A DNA stretch of 64,000 nucleotides from an uncultured Lachnospiraceae bacterium (GCA_959022495.1 CAUEYX010000003.1:124001-188000), one strand, 5' to 3'; positions 7,461 to 15,929 are shown, counted from the first letter of the stretch. Numbers and translations are program-made. The notes: generated by a model not told the origin, from the sequence alone.

Positions 7461-9826
7461 AGAATTTGTTTAAGTATGCGGCAGAACACTGGAAATCTCT
7501 GCTCGCGATCATTGCCATCCTGGTCATTCAGGCATACTGCGACCTGTCGCTTCCTGCTTACACATCTGATATCGTCAATGTAGGCATCCAGCAGGGCGGC
7601 ATCGAAGATCAGATCCCGGACGCCATCGCGGCGGATGAGATGGAGAAGCTGCTTTTGTTCGTGTCTCAGGAGGATCAGCAGACCGTACTTGACGCCTATG
7701 TCACAGATGAGAGTACTTATGACACAGAGGCATATGTGCTGAAGGAGGCTGTTTCTGATGATGAGGAAGCGGTAGATGAACTCAAAGAAATCCTTGCCGG
7801 CCCGATGATGCTGACTGCGGGTTTCGAATCCGGAAGCGACATGACCCTGCAGATCGAGGAGCAGCTCAAAGAGCAGATGAAAAGCCAGCTCGAAGCACAG
7901 GCTCAGGCTCAGATCCAGGCGCAAGAACAGGCACAGTCCGAAGTTCAGCCCGGGATGCAGTCGGAAATGCAGCCTGGCGGAGATATGCCGGGAGGCGTTG
8001 ATATTGACAGTATGACAGTATTTGACATTATCAGGATGCTGCCCGCGGAGCAGAAAGAGATGCTTGTCGAAGAGATGGGCAGCCAGATGGGAGAACTTCC
8101 GGATACGATCCTCGAGCAGGCGGCAGTCAGCTACGTGAAGTCTGCCTATGAGGGGCTGGGAATGGATATGGAAGAGATCCAGTTCCAGTATCTGCTCTCT
8201 ACGGGAGCGAAGATGGCGGGGCTTGCCTTTCTGGGAATGGCGGCGAGTATCCTCGTGGGATTCCTCGCTTCCCGTGTGGGCGCTGCGACCGGACGCGACC
8301 TGAGAGGAAAGGTATTCCACAAGGTAGTCAGCTTTTCCAACAATGAGTTCGACCATTTCTCCACCGCGTCGCTCATCACGAGGAGCACCAACGACATCCA
8401 GCAGATTCAGATGATCATCGTTATGCTGCTGCGTATCGTGCTCTACGCACCAATCCTTGCCATCGGCGGGATCTTCCAGGTATTCCAGACGAACGTGTCC
8501 ATGTCATGGATCATCGCGCTGGCAGTGATCCTGATCGCGCTGGTCATTTTGATCTTGTTCCTGGTGGCAATGCCGAAGTTTAAGATCTTACAGACACTGG
8601 TGGATAAGGTGAACCTGGTCATGCGGGAGATCCTCACCGGACTTTCTGTTATCCGTGCCTTTAGTACGGAGAAGCACGAGGAGGAGCGTTTTGACGAGGC
8701 GAACCGCACACTGACCAAGACAAACCTGTTCGTCAACCGTGCCATGACATTCATGATGCCTGTCATGATGCTCATCATGAACGGCGTGTCGGTTCTCATC
8801 ATGTGGACAGGAGCCCACGGGATCAACGAGGGGCAGATGCAGGTCGGCGATATGATGGCATTTATCCAGTACACCATGCAGATCATCATGGGATTCCTGA
8901 TGCTGTGCATGCTTTCCATCATGCTGCCCAGAGCTGCCGTGGCTGCGGACCGCGTGGAAGAAGTGCTGTCAAGCCAGACCATTATCCACGATCCGGAAAA
9001 CGCAAAGGCATTCACCGGAGAGAAGAAAGGGCTGCTTGTGTTCGACCATGTTTCCTTCCGGTATCCGGGAGCGGATGAAAATGTTCTTGAGGATATCACC
9101 TTTACCGCGAAGCCCGGGGAGACGACCGCGATCATCGGAAGTACGGGAAGCGGGAAGTCCACTCTGGTCAACCTGATCCCGCGTTTCTACGATGTGTCCG
9201 AGGGGAGCATTACCCTGGACGGCGTGGATATCCGCGAGGTCACACAGCATGAATTGAGAGAAAAGCTGGGATACGTCCCCCAGAAAGGGCTGCTTTTCTC
9301 AGGGGATATCCGCTCCAACATCCTGTTCGGCAACCCCGGCGGAAGTGATGCGGAGATGGTGGAGGCGGCAGAGATCGCCCAGGCGATGGAATTCATCGAC
9401 GCCAAACCACAGGGATATGCAAGCCATATCTCCCAGGGCGGTACCAATGTATCCGGCGGACAGAAGCAGAGGCTTTCCATTGCCAGAGCCATCGCCAAGC
9501 ATCCGGAAGTGTTCATCTTTGACGACAGCTTCTCTGCCCTTGACTTTAAGACCGATGTAACGCTTCGAAAAGCGCTTAAAAAACGCACGAAGGACAGTAC
9601 GGTGCTCATCGTGGCGCAGAGGATCAGCACCATCTTAAACGCAGAGCAGATCATCGTGCTGGACGACGGAAAAGTTGCCGGAATGGGTACCCACCGCGAG
9701 CTTCTCAAGAATTGTGAGGTATACCGTGAGATTGCGGCGTCCCAGCTCTCGGAAGCAGAACTGAAGGCGGGGATGGAAGAGCCGCAGGCAGATATTTCAG
9801 GAAAGGAGGTGCCGGTCCATGCCTAG
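7457..9826 (+). CDS. Heterodimeric ABC exporter subunit with degenerate ATP site
   Basis: A 789-residue half-exporter, about 200 residues longer than usual. After the first helix, roughly residues 30-245 form an acidic, Gln-rich extracytoplasmic insertion with a low-complexity stretch of Gln-Ala repeats near residues 135-175; the remaining helices follow. Walker A GSTGSGKST is near residue 560, signature NVSGGQKQRLSIARA near 664 and Walker B VFIFDDSFSALD just after. The usual catalytic Glu is Asp-Ser, the mark of the non-hydrolysing subunit in TM287/288-type pairs. It overlaps the MarR stop by four bases and the partner start by eight. Confidence 0.92.
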   Translation: MKNLFKYAAEHWKSLLAIIAILVIQAYCDLSLPAYTSDIVNVGIQQGGIEDQIPDAIAADEMEKLLLFVSQEDQQTVLDAYVTDESTYDTEAYVLKEAVSDDEEAVDELKEILAGPMMLTAGFESGSDMTLQIEEQLKEQMKSQLEAQAQAQIQAQEQAQSEVQPGMQSEMQPGGDMPGGVDIDSMTVFDIIRMLPAEQKEMLVEEMGSQMGELPDTILEQAAVSYVKSAYEGLGMDMEEIQFQYLLSTGAKMAGLAFLGMAASILVGFLASRVGAATGRDLRGKVFHKVVSFSNNEFDHFSTASLITRSTNDIQQIQMIIVMLLRIVLYAPILAIGGIFQVFQTNVSMSWIIALAVILIALVILILFLVAMPKFKILQTLVDKVNLVMREILTGLSVIRAFSTEKHEEERFDEANRTLTKTNLFVNRAMTFMMPVMMLIMNGVSVLIMWTGAHGINEGQMQVGDMMAFIQYTMQIIMGFLMLCMLSIMLPRAAVAADRVEEVLSSQTIIHDPENAKAFTGEKKGLLVFDHVSFRYPGADENVLEDITFTAKPGETTAIIGSTGSGKSTLVNLIPRFYDVSEGSITLDGVDIREVTQHELREKLGYVPQKGLLFSGDIRSNILFGNPGGSDAEMVEAAEIAQAMEFIDAKPQGYASHISQGGTNVSGGQKQRLSIARAIAKHPEVFIFDDSFSALDFKTDVTLRKALKKRTKDSTVLIVAQRISTILNAEQIIVLDDGKVAGMGTHRELLKNCEVYREIAASQLSEAELKAGMEEPQADISGKEVPVHA

Positions 9827-11642
9827 AGGAATGGGACCGCGTAACGCGGCAGGCGAAAAAGCGAAAGACTTCAAGGGAACGATCATCAAACTGGTCAAAT
9901 ATATGAGCGCATTTAAGATCCAGATGCTCTTTGTGGCGATCTTTGCGATCTGCGGCACCATTTTTAATATTGTAGGACCGAAAATACTTGGTAAAGCGAC
10001 CACAGAGATCTTCAACGGTCTGGTGAGCAAGGTGTCCGGCGGTGCGGGGATGGACTTCGGCAGGATCGGCACCATCCTCCTCACGGTGCTGGCGCTGTAT
10101 GTGGTCAGCGCGGCGTGTTCCTTTATCCAGGGCATCCTTATGACAGGCGTCTCCCAGAAGACGACCTACCGTTTGAGAAAAGAGATCACGGAAAAAGTCA
10201 ACCGTATGCCCATGAATTATTTTGAAACGAAACCAGTAGGAGAGGTGCTCTCCCGCGTGACCAATGACGTGGATACGCTGGGGCAGAGCTTAAACCAGAG
10301 CGCGACCCAGATGATCACATCCGTCACGACCATCATCGGTGTGCTGGTGATGATGCTTTCCATCAGCCCGCTGATGACGCTGGTGGCGCTTCTGATCCTG
10401 CCCATATCCATTCTCCTGATCTCCTTTGTCATGAAGCGCTCTCAGAAATATTTCCGCGGACAGCAGACCTATCTGGGAAATGTCAACGGACAGGTGGAGG
10501 AGATCTACAGCGGGCACAACATCATCAAAGCATTTAATAAAGAAGACGATGTGATCCGCGAGTTCAATGAGACAAACGGAAAGCTCTATGATTCCGCATG
10601 GAAGTCCCAGTTCTTCTCGGGAATGATGATGCCCATGATGCAGTTCGTCGGAAACCTCGGGTATGTGGGCGTGGCGATCCTCGGCGGCTTCCTTGCGATC
10701 CGCAATACCATCGAGGTCGGTGATATCCAGTCCTTCATCCAGTATGTAAGGAACTTCACCCAGCCCATCCAGCAGGTGGCGCAGGTGACGAACATGCTGC
10801 AGATGACCGCGGCAGCGTCCGAGAGGGTATTTGAATTCCTTGATGAAGAAGAGGAAGACCAGACCGTGCCGAACGCGGTATCCATAGACGGTCTTCAGGG
10901 AAATGTGGAGTTCGACCATGTGCATTTCGGATACAACCCGGATAAGATCATCATCAACGACTTCTCCGCAAAAGTGAAAGAAGGTCAGAAGATCGCCATC
11001 GTAGGACCGACCGGCGCGGGAAAGACGACCATGATCAAGCTGCTCATGCGCTTCTATGACGTGAACAGCGGCGCCATCCTGATCGACGGGCACAATGTAA
11101 AAGACTTCAACCGCAGTGAACTCCGTGAAATGTTCGGCATGGTGCTCCAGGATACCTGGCTGTTCCACGGCTCCATCATGGAGAATATCCGCTACGGCAG
11201 GCTGGACGCTTCCGATGAGGACGTCATCCGCGCGGCAAAGGCGGCGCATGTGCACCGCTTCGTGCAGACACTTCCGGGCGGCTATAATATGGAACTGAAC
11301 GAGGAGGCGACCAATGTCTCCCAGGGGCAGAAACAGCTCCTCACCATCGCAAGAGCCATCCTTGCTGATCCGAAGATCCTCATCCTCGATGAAGCGACCA
11401 GCTCCGTTGATACCAGAACAGAGGTGCTCATCCAGAAAGCGATGGATAACCTGATGAAGGGAAGGACCAGCTTCGTCATCGCCCACCGGCTGTCCACCAT
11501 CCGCGACGCGGATCTCATCCTCGTCATGCGGGACGGCGATATCGTGGAGCAGGGAACACATGAAGAACTGCTGGAAAAAGACGGATTCTATGCAGAACTG
11601 TACAACAGCCAGTTCGAATCGGCAGATCAGACGTGTGCGTAA
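9819..11642 (+). CDS. Heterodimeric ABC exporter subunit, catalytic partner
   Basis: A 607-residue half-exporter with six helices and an intact nucleotide-binding domain: Walker A GPTGAGKTT near residue 395, Walker B LILDEATSSVD with the catalytic Glu, and a slightly unusual signature NVSQGQKQLLTIARA with Gln replacing Gly. Such a signature completes the non-canonical site in heterodimers, consistent with the Asp-Ser in its partner. AAGGAGG precedes the ATG, and the eight-base overlap with the upstream gene indicates fixed stoichiometry. Drug or lipid export is probable; the substrate is unknown. Confidence 0.92.
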   Translation: MPRGMGPRNAAGEKAKDFKGTIIKLVKYMSAFKIQMLFVAIFAICGTIFNIVGPKILGKATTEIFNGLVSKVSGGAGMDFGRIGTILLTVLALYVVSAACSFIQGILMTGVSQKTTYRLRKEITEKVNRMPMNYFETKPVGEVLSRVTNDVDTLGQSLNQSATQMITSVTTIIGVLVMMLSISPLMTLVALLILPISILLISFVMKRSQKYFRGQQTYLGNVNGQVEEIYSGHNIIKAFNKEDDVIREFNETNGKLYDSAWKSQFFSGMMMPMMQFVGNLGYVGVAILGGFLAIRNTIEVGDIQSFIQYVRNFTQPIQQVAQVTNMLQMTAAASERVFEFLDEEEEDQTVPNAVSIDGLQGNVEFDHVHFGYNPDKIIINDFSAKVKEGQKIAIVGPTGAGKTTMIKLLMRFYDVNSGAILIDGHNVKDFNRSELREMFGMVLQDTWLFHGSIMENIRYGRLDASDEDVIRAAKAAHVHRFVQTLPGGYNMELNEEATNVSQGQKQLLTIARAILADPKILILDEATSSVDTRTEVLIQKAMDNLMKGRTSFVIAHRLSTIRDADLILVMRDGDIVEQGTHEELLEKDGFYAELYNSQFESADQTCA

Positions 11643-11649
11643 AAAATTC

Positions 11650-11759
11650 GGATTTGTCGGAGGAGACTCGTAATGGTCAGCGGCAAATCGGATGAAAACT
11701 TCGGAGCGGGTTGTCGAAGACGTATTCTGCGCGGGTGCTTGGGTGTCTTCGGCTCCGCT
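11650..11759 (+). repeat. Structured intergenic repeat R1, copy A
   Basis: This 110-nt segment starts seven bases after the ABC stop. It recurs as an inverted 110-nt copy at 58786-58895, matching at about nine in ten positions by eye. It folds into two hairpins: GATTTG(T/C)CG with CGG(C/T)AAATC, then CGGAGC and CGAAG with CTTCG and GCTCCG. It holds no convincing ORF. Confidence 0.85.
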
Positions 11760-11781
11760 CCATAGGGCAGGAAAAACTACA

Positions 11782-11823
11782 AAATCAGGGTACATGCCAA
11801 ACTTAACGCATGTACCCTGATTT
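11782..11823 (+). terminator. Strong hairpin, probable terminator of the ABC exporter operon
   Basis: The arms 11782-11797 and 11808-11823 are perfect 16-base inverted copies ending in GATTT and followed by CTACTTTT. The stem is far stronger than needed, but position and trailing T-rich bases fit transcription termination. Confidence 0.6.
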
Positions 11824-11849
11824 CTACTTTTGCCTATTTCAAATTTTCA

Positions 11850-11971
11850 GCGTCCGCAGGACGCGCAGCCGCTACCGAAGGTAGCGATCTTGGGGGCTTG
11901 GGGTTTATCCCTCAACAAGCGTTTTGGCGGGTTAGAAAACCCGCCAAAATCGCAAACATGTACATGTTTGC
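11850..11971. other. Cluster of four short palindromes, oriT-like remnant candidate
   Basis: Four inverted repeats follow one another: CGTCC/GGACG (11851-11863), CGCTACC/GGTAGCG (11870-11886), TTTTGGCGGGTT/AACCCGCCAAAA (11922-11949) and the perfect 20-mer GCAAACATGTACATGTTTGC (11952-11971). Between them is CTTGGGG...CCCTCAACAAGC. From memory this layout resembles sequences upstream of mobilisation genes in Firmicute elements, but no relaxase is present. The rest of 11643-12097 holds R1, a hairpin and the promoter region of the next gene. Confidence 0.35.
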
Positions 11972-12097
11972 CTTGCTTGCCAATTTGCCAATTTGTTGAT
12001 GCCATACATCGATTTTAAAAGAAAAAAATATGTAAGTCCGAAAACAGCCAGATATATTCGGACAATATGTTATAATATAAAGGACGAAAGAAAGTAG

Positions 12098-13570
12098 GTG
12101 AAGGTCACGAAAAACAATAAACACACACTTTATGCCGCCTTTTGTGCAAACGACTCCCGTTTTGACGGAAGATTTTTTGTCGGCGTTTCTTCTACCGGAA
12201 TCTACTGCCGCCCTATATGTCATGCCAGAAAACCAAAGGAGGAAAATTGCACTTACTTTACCTCCGCCGCTGAAGCGGAACAAGCCGGATATCGCCCCTG
12301 CCTTTTGTGTCGGCCAGAAATTGCCCCGGGGACATCCCGGGTCGATGCGACTTCTTCCCTTGCGAAACGAGCTGCAAGATTTATCGAGGAAAACTGTGGA
12401 AATGGAGAAAATCTTGAGGAACTGGCGAAGATATTAGGCTGCACGGACCGACATTTACGCCGAGTTTTTGAAGCGGAATATCACGTTTCTCCAGTCCAAT
12501 ATTTGCAGACTTGCCGATTGCTCTTAGCAAAAAACCTTTTGACCGATACCAATTTGCAGGTCATGGAGGTTGCCCTTGCATCCGGCTTTAAGAGCTTGCG
12601 CCGGTTTAACGATGCGTTTAAGGAAAAATATCACCTCACCCCTACCGATCTGCGGAAACAGATGTCCAAAGAAAAACGGAAATGCACAGATATCAAAGTA
12701 TCTCTCGGCTATCGTCCGCCATATCTATGGGATGAAATTTTGCATTTTTTAGAACAACGAACGATTCCCGGTGTGGACATTGTAAAAAACGGTGTGTACT
12801 ACCGTACCGTTTCCATCCAAACAGCAAAAGGGACTTTTATTCGAGGCTGGACAGCCATCTCCAACAATCCAAGAAAAAATGCTTTGGATGTCACGTTTGG
12901 AGAATCGCTGCTCCCCGTTCTCCCGCAGGTGCTCGGGCGGATTAAAAATATGTTCGATCTGTGCTGTGACCCAGAAGCAATTTCCGAAACACTCCAATCT
13001 ATGAATGAACTCAAAAAAGGGGTTTTCGTAAAAGGAATACGGCTCCCTGGCTGTTTTGATGCTTTTGAAATGTCCGTCCGAGCGATTTTAGGCCAACAGA
13101 TTACGGTAAAGGCGGCCAGTACCCTTGCGGGACGCATTGTTTCTGCTCTGGGGGAGAAATTAGAAACCCCGGTTGAGGAACTGACGTACACCTTCCCAAC
13201 ACCGGAGCGTATCGTGAAACTTGACGGAGCAATCAGCGAGCACATAGGACCGCTCGGTGTGATCCGCAGCCGGGCAGAGGCGATCCAGTCGCTGGCCCAA
13301 GCTATCATGAAAAATGAAATTTGTTTCGATCAGTGCATTGATCCGGCGGAGGAGATCAGGAAACTCCAAACCATCAAGGGAATCGGAAGCTGGACAGCGA
13401 ACTACATCGCTATGCGGACCATGGCTTGGCCAGACGTCTTTTTGGAAACGGATATCGGTATCAAACATGCGCTGCCGGGGCGAACTCCAAAGGAGCTGCT
13501 GGCTTTGTCCGAACAATGGCGGCCCTGGCGGAGTTATGCGGCCATCAGCTTGTGGAACTCGTTAGAATAG
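12098..13570 (+). CDS. Ada-AlkA fusion: methyl-phosphotriester sensor, AraC regulator and DNA glycosylase
   Basis: A 490-residue three-part protein. Residues 1-80 are the Ada zinc domain with Cys37, 41, 68 and 71; Cys37 is the expected methyl acceptor. Residues 90-190 are an AraC-type DNA-binding region. The rest is an AlkA-like glycosylase with AILGQQITVKAAS, the helix-hairpin-helix around IKGIGSWTANYIAMR and catalytic Asp in FLETDIG. It should sense alkylation, activate repair genes and excise alkylated bases. GTG at 12098 is the likely start; TATAAT lies at 12071-12076 with a poor -35, as expected for an activated promoter. Confidence 0.9.
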   Translation: MKVTKNNKHTLYAAFCANDSRFDGRFFVGVSSTGIYCRPICHARKPKEENCTYFTSAAEAEQAGYRPCLLCRPEIAPGTSRVDATSSLAKRAARFIEENCGNGENLEELAKILGCTDRHLRRVFEAEYHVSPVQYLQTCRLLLAKNLLTDTNLQVMEVALASGFKSLRRFNDAFKEKYHLTPTDLRKQMSKEKRKCTDIKVSLGYRPPYLWDEILHFLEQRTIPGVDIVKNGVYYRTVSIQTAKGTFIRGWTAISNNPRKNALDVTFGESLLPVLPQVLGRIKNMFDLCCDPEAISETLQSMNELKKGVFVKGIRLPGCFDAFEMSVRAILGQQITVKAASTLAGRIVSALGEKLETPVEELTYTFPTPERIVKLDGAISEHIGPLGVIRSRAEAIQSLAQAIMKNEICFDQCIDPAEEIRKLQTIKGIGSWTANYIAMRTMAWPDVFLETDIGIKHALPGRTPKELLALSEQWRPWRSYAAISLWNSLE

Positions 13571-13578
13571 CAGGAGGT

Positions 13579-13809
13579 ATGAGAATCATAACAAGACAAG
13601 AAATGGTGAAGATATGCCAAAACAGGGATAAAAACTATACCGGCAAGTTCTTTTTAGCAGTGAAAAGCACAAAAATTGTCTGCAATCCGGGGTGCTCATC
13701 TAAAATGCCGTTAGAAAAAAACATGGTCTTCTATAATACTTTGGAAGAAGCGCTGGCGAACGGGTACAGGCCGTGTAAAGTCTGCATGAAAGAACTGTGG
13801 GGAAATTAA
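13579..13809 (+). CDS. Stand-alone Ada zinc-binding domain protein
   Basis: A 76-residue protein consisting only of an Ada metal-binding fold: NRDKNYTGKFFLAVKSTKIV, then Cys35, 39, 66 and 69 in C-x3-C and C-x2-C pairs. It lacks any DNA-binding or catalytic partner domain. AGGAGG ends one base before the ATG, which is unusually close; ATG at 13603 is the only other candidate and would still retain all Cys residues. It follows the Ada-AlkA gene by eight bases. It may be a phosphotriester scavenger or a cut-down sensor. Confidence 0.75.
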   Translation: MRIITRQEMVKICQNRDKNYTGKFFLAVKSTKIVCNPGCSSKMPLEKNMVFYNTLEEALANGYRPCKVCMKELWGN

Positions 13810-13853
13810 ATTGTGCCGGTATATTATCTATAATCAATCAGGAGGAAATGAAT

Positions 13854-14264
13854 ATGAAAGAAGTCATTGTACTTTTTGAAGTGACAATAAAAGATGGAAA
13901 GATGGACGACTATCTGCAAATGGCAGCATCTTTGAAGGACGAGCTTTCCAAAGCAGACGGTTTTCTTCGTTCAGAACGATTCTCTTCACTGGCTGTGGAT
14001 GGGAAACTCCTCAGTATGTCGATTTGGAAGGACGAGGAAAGCGTCACTCGATGGCGCAATCTGGCCACTCATCGGATGTGCCAGAAGCACGGAAGAATGG
14101 AGGATTTTACAGACTATACGATTACTGTGGTCACACCTGTCCGCACTTATACCATGACAGACAGGATGCGCCGGAAGATTCCAACCGATTTTTGGAGGTG
14201 TGAGAATGCAGTACACAACAACATATCAATCCCCGGCAGGGGAAATATTGCTGGCTGCCGATGA
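13854..14264 (+). CDS. Antibiotic biosynthesis monooxygenase-like (ABM) protein
   Basis: A 136-residue protein with the ferredoxin-like ABM fold: strand VIVLFEVTIKDGK, DGFLRSERFSS, then LLSMSIWKDEESVTRWR. ABM proteins act as small quinone or heme oxygenases or unknown enzymes. The second ATG (13854) is chosen for its spacing from AGGAGG. The frame runs 59 bases into the next gene. A one-base gain in the T-run near 14190 would instead end it at a TGA just before the next ATG, so the present C-terminus may result from a small frameshift. A role in the repair island is unclear. Confidence 0.7.
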   Translation: MKEVIVLFEVTIKDGKMDDYLQMAASLKDELSKADGFLRSERFSSLAVDGKLLSMSIWKDEESVTRWRNLATHRMCQKHGRMEDFTDYTITVVTPVRTYTMTDRMRRKIPTDFWRCENAVHNNISIPGRGNIAGCR

Positions 14265-14739
14265 CATCGGCCTGACCGGATTATGGTTTGAGGGAGAAAA
14301 ATATTATGCCCTCAGCCTGGATAAAGAACATGAGGAAAAAGAAATCCCCGTATTCGTCGAGGTAAAACGGTGGCTGGACATTTACTTTGCCGGAAGGGAG
14401 CCGGACTTTATGCCGCCCATTCACATGATCGGCACCCCGTTCCAGTTGGAAGTCTGGGAACTGCTGCGGAAGATCCCCTACGGGAAGACCACCACCTACG
14501 GCGAACTGGCGAAGCAGATTGCCAAACAGCGGGGGCTGGAGCGGATGTCCGCACAAGCTGTAGGATTTGCTGTTGGCCGCAACGAAATCTCCCTCATTGT
14601 CCCTTGTCATCGGGTGGTCGGGACAAACGGCAGTTTGACGGGTTACGCCGGCGGTATTGACAAAAAAATGGCCTTTTTAAAATTAGAAGGCGCATATCAA
14701 GACGGCTATTTCGTCCCCAAGCACAGCACAGCGCCGTAA
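14206..14739 (+). CDS. Methylated-DNA--protein-cysteine methyltransferase (Ogt type), copy 1
   Basis: A 177-residue suicide repair protein that moves the methyl group from O6-methylguanine to its own cysteine. Active-site PCHRVVG is present with Cys134, preceded by the DNA-binding helix MSAQAVGFAVGRNEIS, where the usual Ala-Arg finger region is recognisable. GGAGG sits seven bases before ATG 14206. It lies in the alkylation island and is paralogous to the gene at 15060; both end in STAP, indicating tandem duplication with a small gene between. Confidence 0.93.
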   Translation: MQYTTTYQSPAGEILLAADDIGLTGLWFEGEKYYALSLDKEHEEKEIPVFVEVKRWLDIYFAGREPDFMPPIHMIGTPFQLEVWELLRKIPYGKTTTYGELAKQIAKQRGLERMSAQAVGFAVGRNEISLIVPCHRVVGTNGSLTGYAGGIDKKMAFLKLEGAYQDGYFVPKHSTAP

Positions 14740-14753
14740 AGGAGGATTTTATC

Positions 14754-15032
14754 ATGGAAAGTATATTCCATACGTCTTTTGCCAGAGCACTTTTGACCGG
14801 GGTATCATGCCACTGTTCCCCGGAGGTTCAAAAAAAATGCTTGGATCATTGTGCAAGTTTTCATTACAAATATGCCGTTGGGAAGGACGGTTTGGAACAA
14901 TGTGCAGTCGAGTGTTCCAGCATCTTCATCGGCAAATTGTTTTCCTTGGTTTTGCAGCGGGAAGTGAAAGCGGCAGTGGCGCGCTCTTTCCTGAGAGACG
15001 GAAAGACCTGTATTTATGAAGTGACATTGTAG
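14754..15032 (+). CDS. Cys-rich hypothetical protein between two ogt genes
   Basis: A 92-residue protein that I do not recognise. It contains seven cysteines, mostly in close pairs (CHC near residue 19, then C-x3-C near 29-33 and C-x3-C near 50-54), and no signal peptide or membrane segment. AAGGAGG precedes the ATG and it lies 14 bases after copy 1 of ogt and 27 before copy 2, so co-transcription is near certain. The paired Cys suggest metal binding, or it may be a fragment of a larger enzyme family. Function unknown. Confidence 0.6.
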   Translation: MESIFHTSFARALLTGVSCHCSPEVQKKCLDHCASFHYKYAVGKDGLEQCAVECSSIFIGKLFSLVLQREVKAAVARSFLRDGKTCIYEVTL

Positions 15033-15059
15033 AATGCCATTTAAGGCAAGGAGATTGAT

Positions 15060-15599
15060 ATGATATACACAGCAAATTACGATTCTCCGATGGGGGAAAT
15101 TTTACTTGCTTCCAGAGAGGGTGCGCTTATCGGCCTTTGGTTTACGGACCAAAAATATTTCCTCGGTTCTCTGAAAGAACCAATGGAGCAAAGATCGGAC
15201 GAACCAGTCTTACATGACGTACAAAACTGGCTCGACCGTTATTTCGCCGGAGAAAAACCGGATATTTCGGAACTGCATCTGGCTCCCGAAGGGAGTGCGT
15301 TCCGCAGTGCCGTCTGGGACATCCTGTGCCAAATTCCTTACGGAGAAACCATGACCTATGGAGAGATTTCAAAGCAGGTGGCTGCTCAATTCGGCAAGGA
15401 GCATATGTCCGCACAGGCTGTGGGTGGTGCAGTGGGCCACAACCCTATTTCTGTTATCATCCCCTGCCATCGGGTGGTGGGTGCCAGCGGCAGTCTGACA
15501 GGTTATGCCGGAGGTATCAACAGAAAAATACGACTGCTTGCCCATGAGGGTGTGAATGTGAACAATTTTTTCATCCCGACAAAAAGTACCGCACCGTAA
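15060..15599 (+). CDS. Methylated-DNA--protein-cysteine methyltransferase (Ogt type), copy 2
   Basis: A 179-residue paralogue of the 14206 gene with the same layout: N-terminal fold SPMGEILLASREG, helix MSAQAVGGAVGHNPIS and active site PCHRVVG with Cys136, ending STAP. AAGGAGATT lies before the ATG. Residues differ substantially between copies outside the active-site half, so the duplication is not recent or the copies came separately. Two O6-alkylguanine acceptors in one operon would increase capacity, since each molecule works once. Confidence 0.93.
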   Translation: MIYTANYDSPMGEILLASREGALIGLWFTDQKYFLGSLKEPMEQRSDEPVLHDVQNWLDRYFAGEKPDISELHLAPEGSAFRSAVWDILCQIPYGETMTYGEISKQVAAQFGKEHMSAQAVGGAVGHNPISVIIPCHRVVGASGSLTGYAGGINRKIRLLAHEGVNVNNFFIPTKSTAP

Positions 15600-15648
15600 T
15601 ATGGAAACATTAGGTTCTGGCAGATCTATTTTTCGGGAGATTGCATAT

Positions 15649-15790
15649 GCGGACCTTGATCATTACATGTGAAACATTGAGAAATGAAATAGAACACATT
15701 ATCAAAAAAACCTGAATCAAGTTCAAGGATATGACTGAGTACTGTTGGCGCTTGGAAGATGCCGCTTCGCTTTGCGGTTTGAAACAGAAA
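15649..15790 (+). pseudogene. DUF1638 gene remnant
   Basis: ATG at 15649 opens MRTLIITCETLRNEIE, a good match to the start of DUF1638 proteins, but a TGA stops it within 25 codons. After a large internal loss, QGYD and VLLALGRC continue in shifted frames, matching the later part of that family. No intact product is possible. DUF1638 is usually found near corrinoid methyltransferase genes. The stretch 15600-15648 shows nothing else. Confidence 0.55.
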
Positions 15791-15929
15791 ATTGTTCCCC
15801 CGAACGGTAAACCAAGTGAAGTTTATTCTTACAGACGAATTTGGGTGGGAAATCTCAGAAAGCGAATTGTATGTGCCTCATTTTCACCCTGTCAGTTGTA
15901 AAGAATGCGGCAGCCGCATGAGGTGTAAC

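Noticed and set aside
7870..7990. CRISPR-like or tandem repeat in the first ABC subunit
   Set aside because: The repeats encode Gln-Ala rich protein in frame, with irregular unit lengths and no spacers.
10290..11795. A 501-codon minus-strand ORF opposite the second ABC subunit
   Set aside because: The protein is composition-biased (His, Asp, Leu) and exactly shadows a well-supported gene; no promoter or SD was seen.
12098..13809. Frameshift splitting one Ada-AlkA gene in two
   Set aside because: The Ada-AlkA frame is complete through the AlkA C-terminus, and the following Ada domain is a second, different copy with its own SD.
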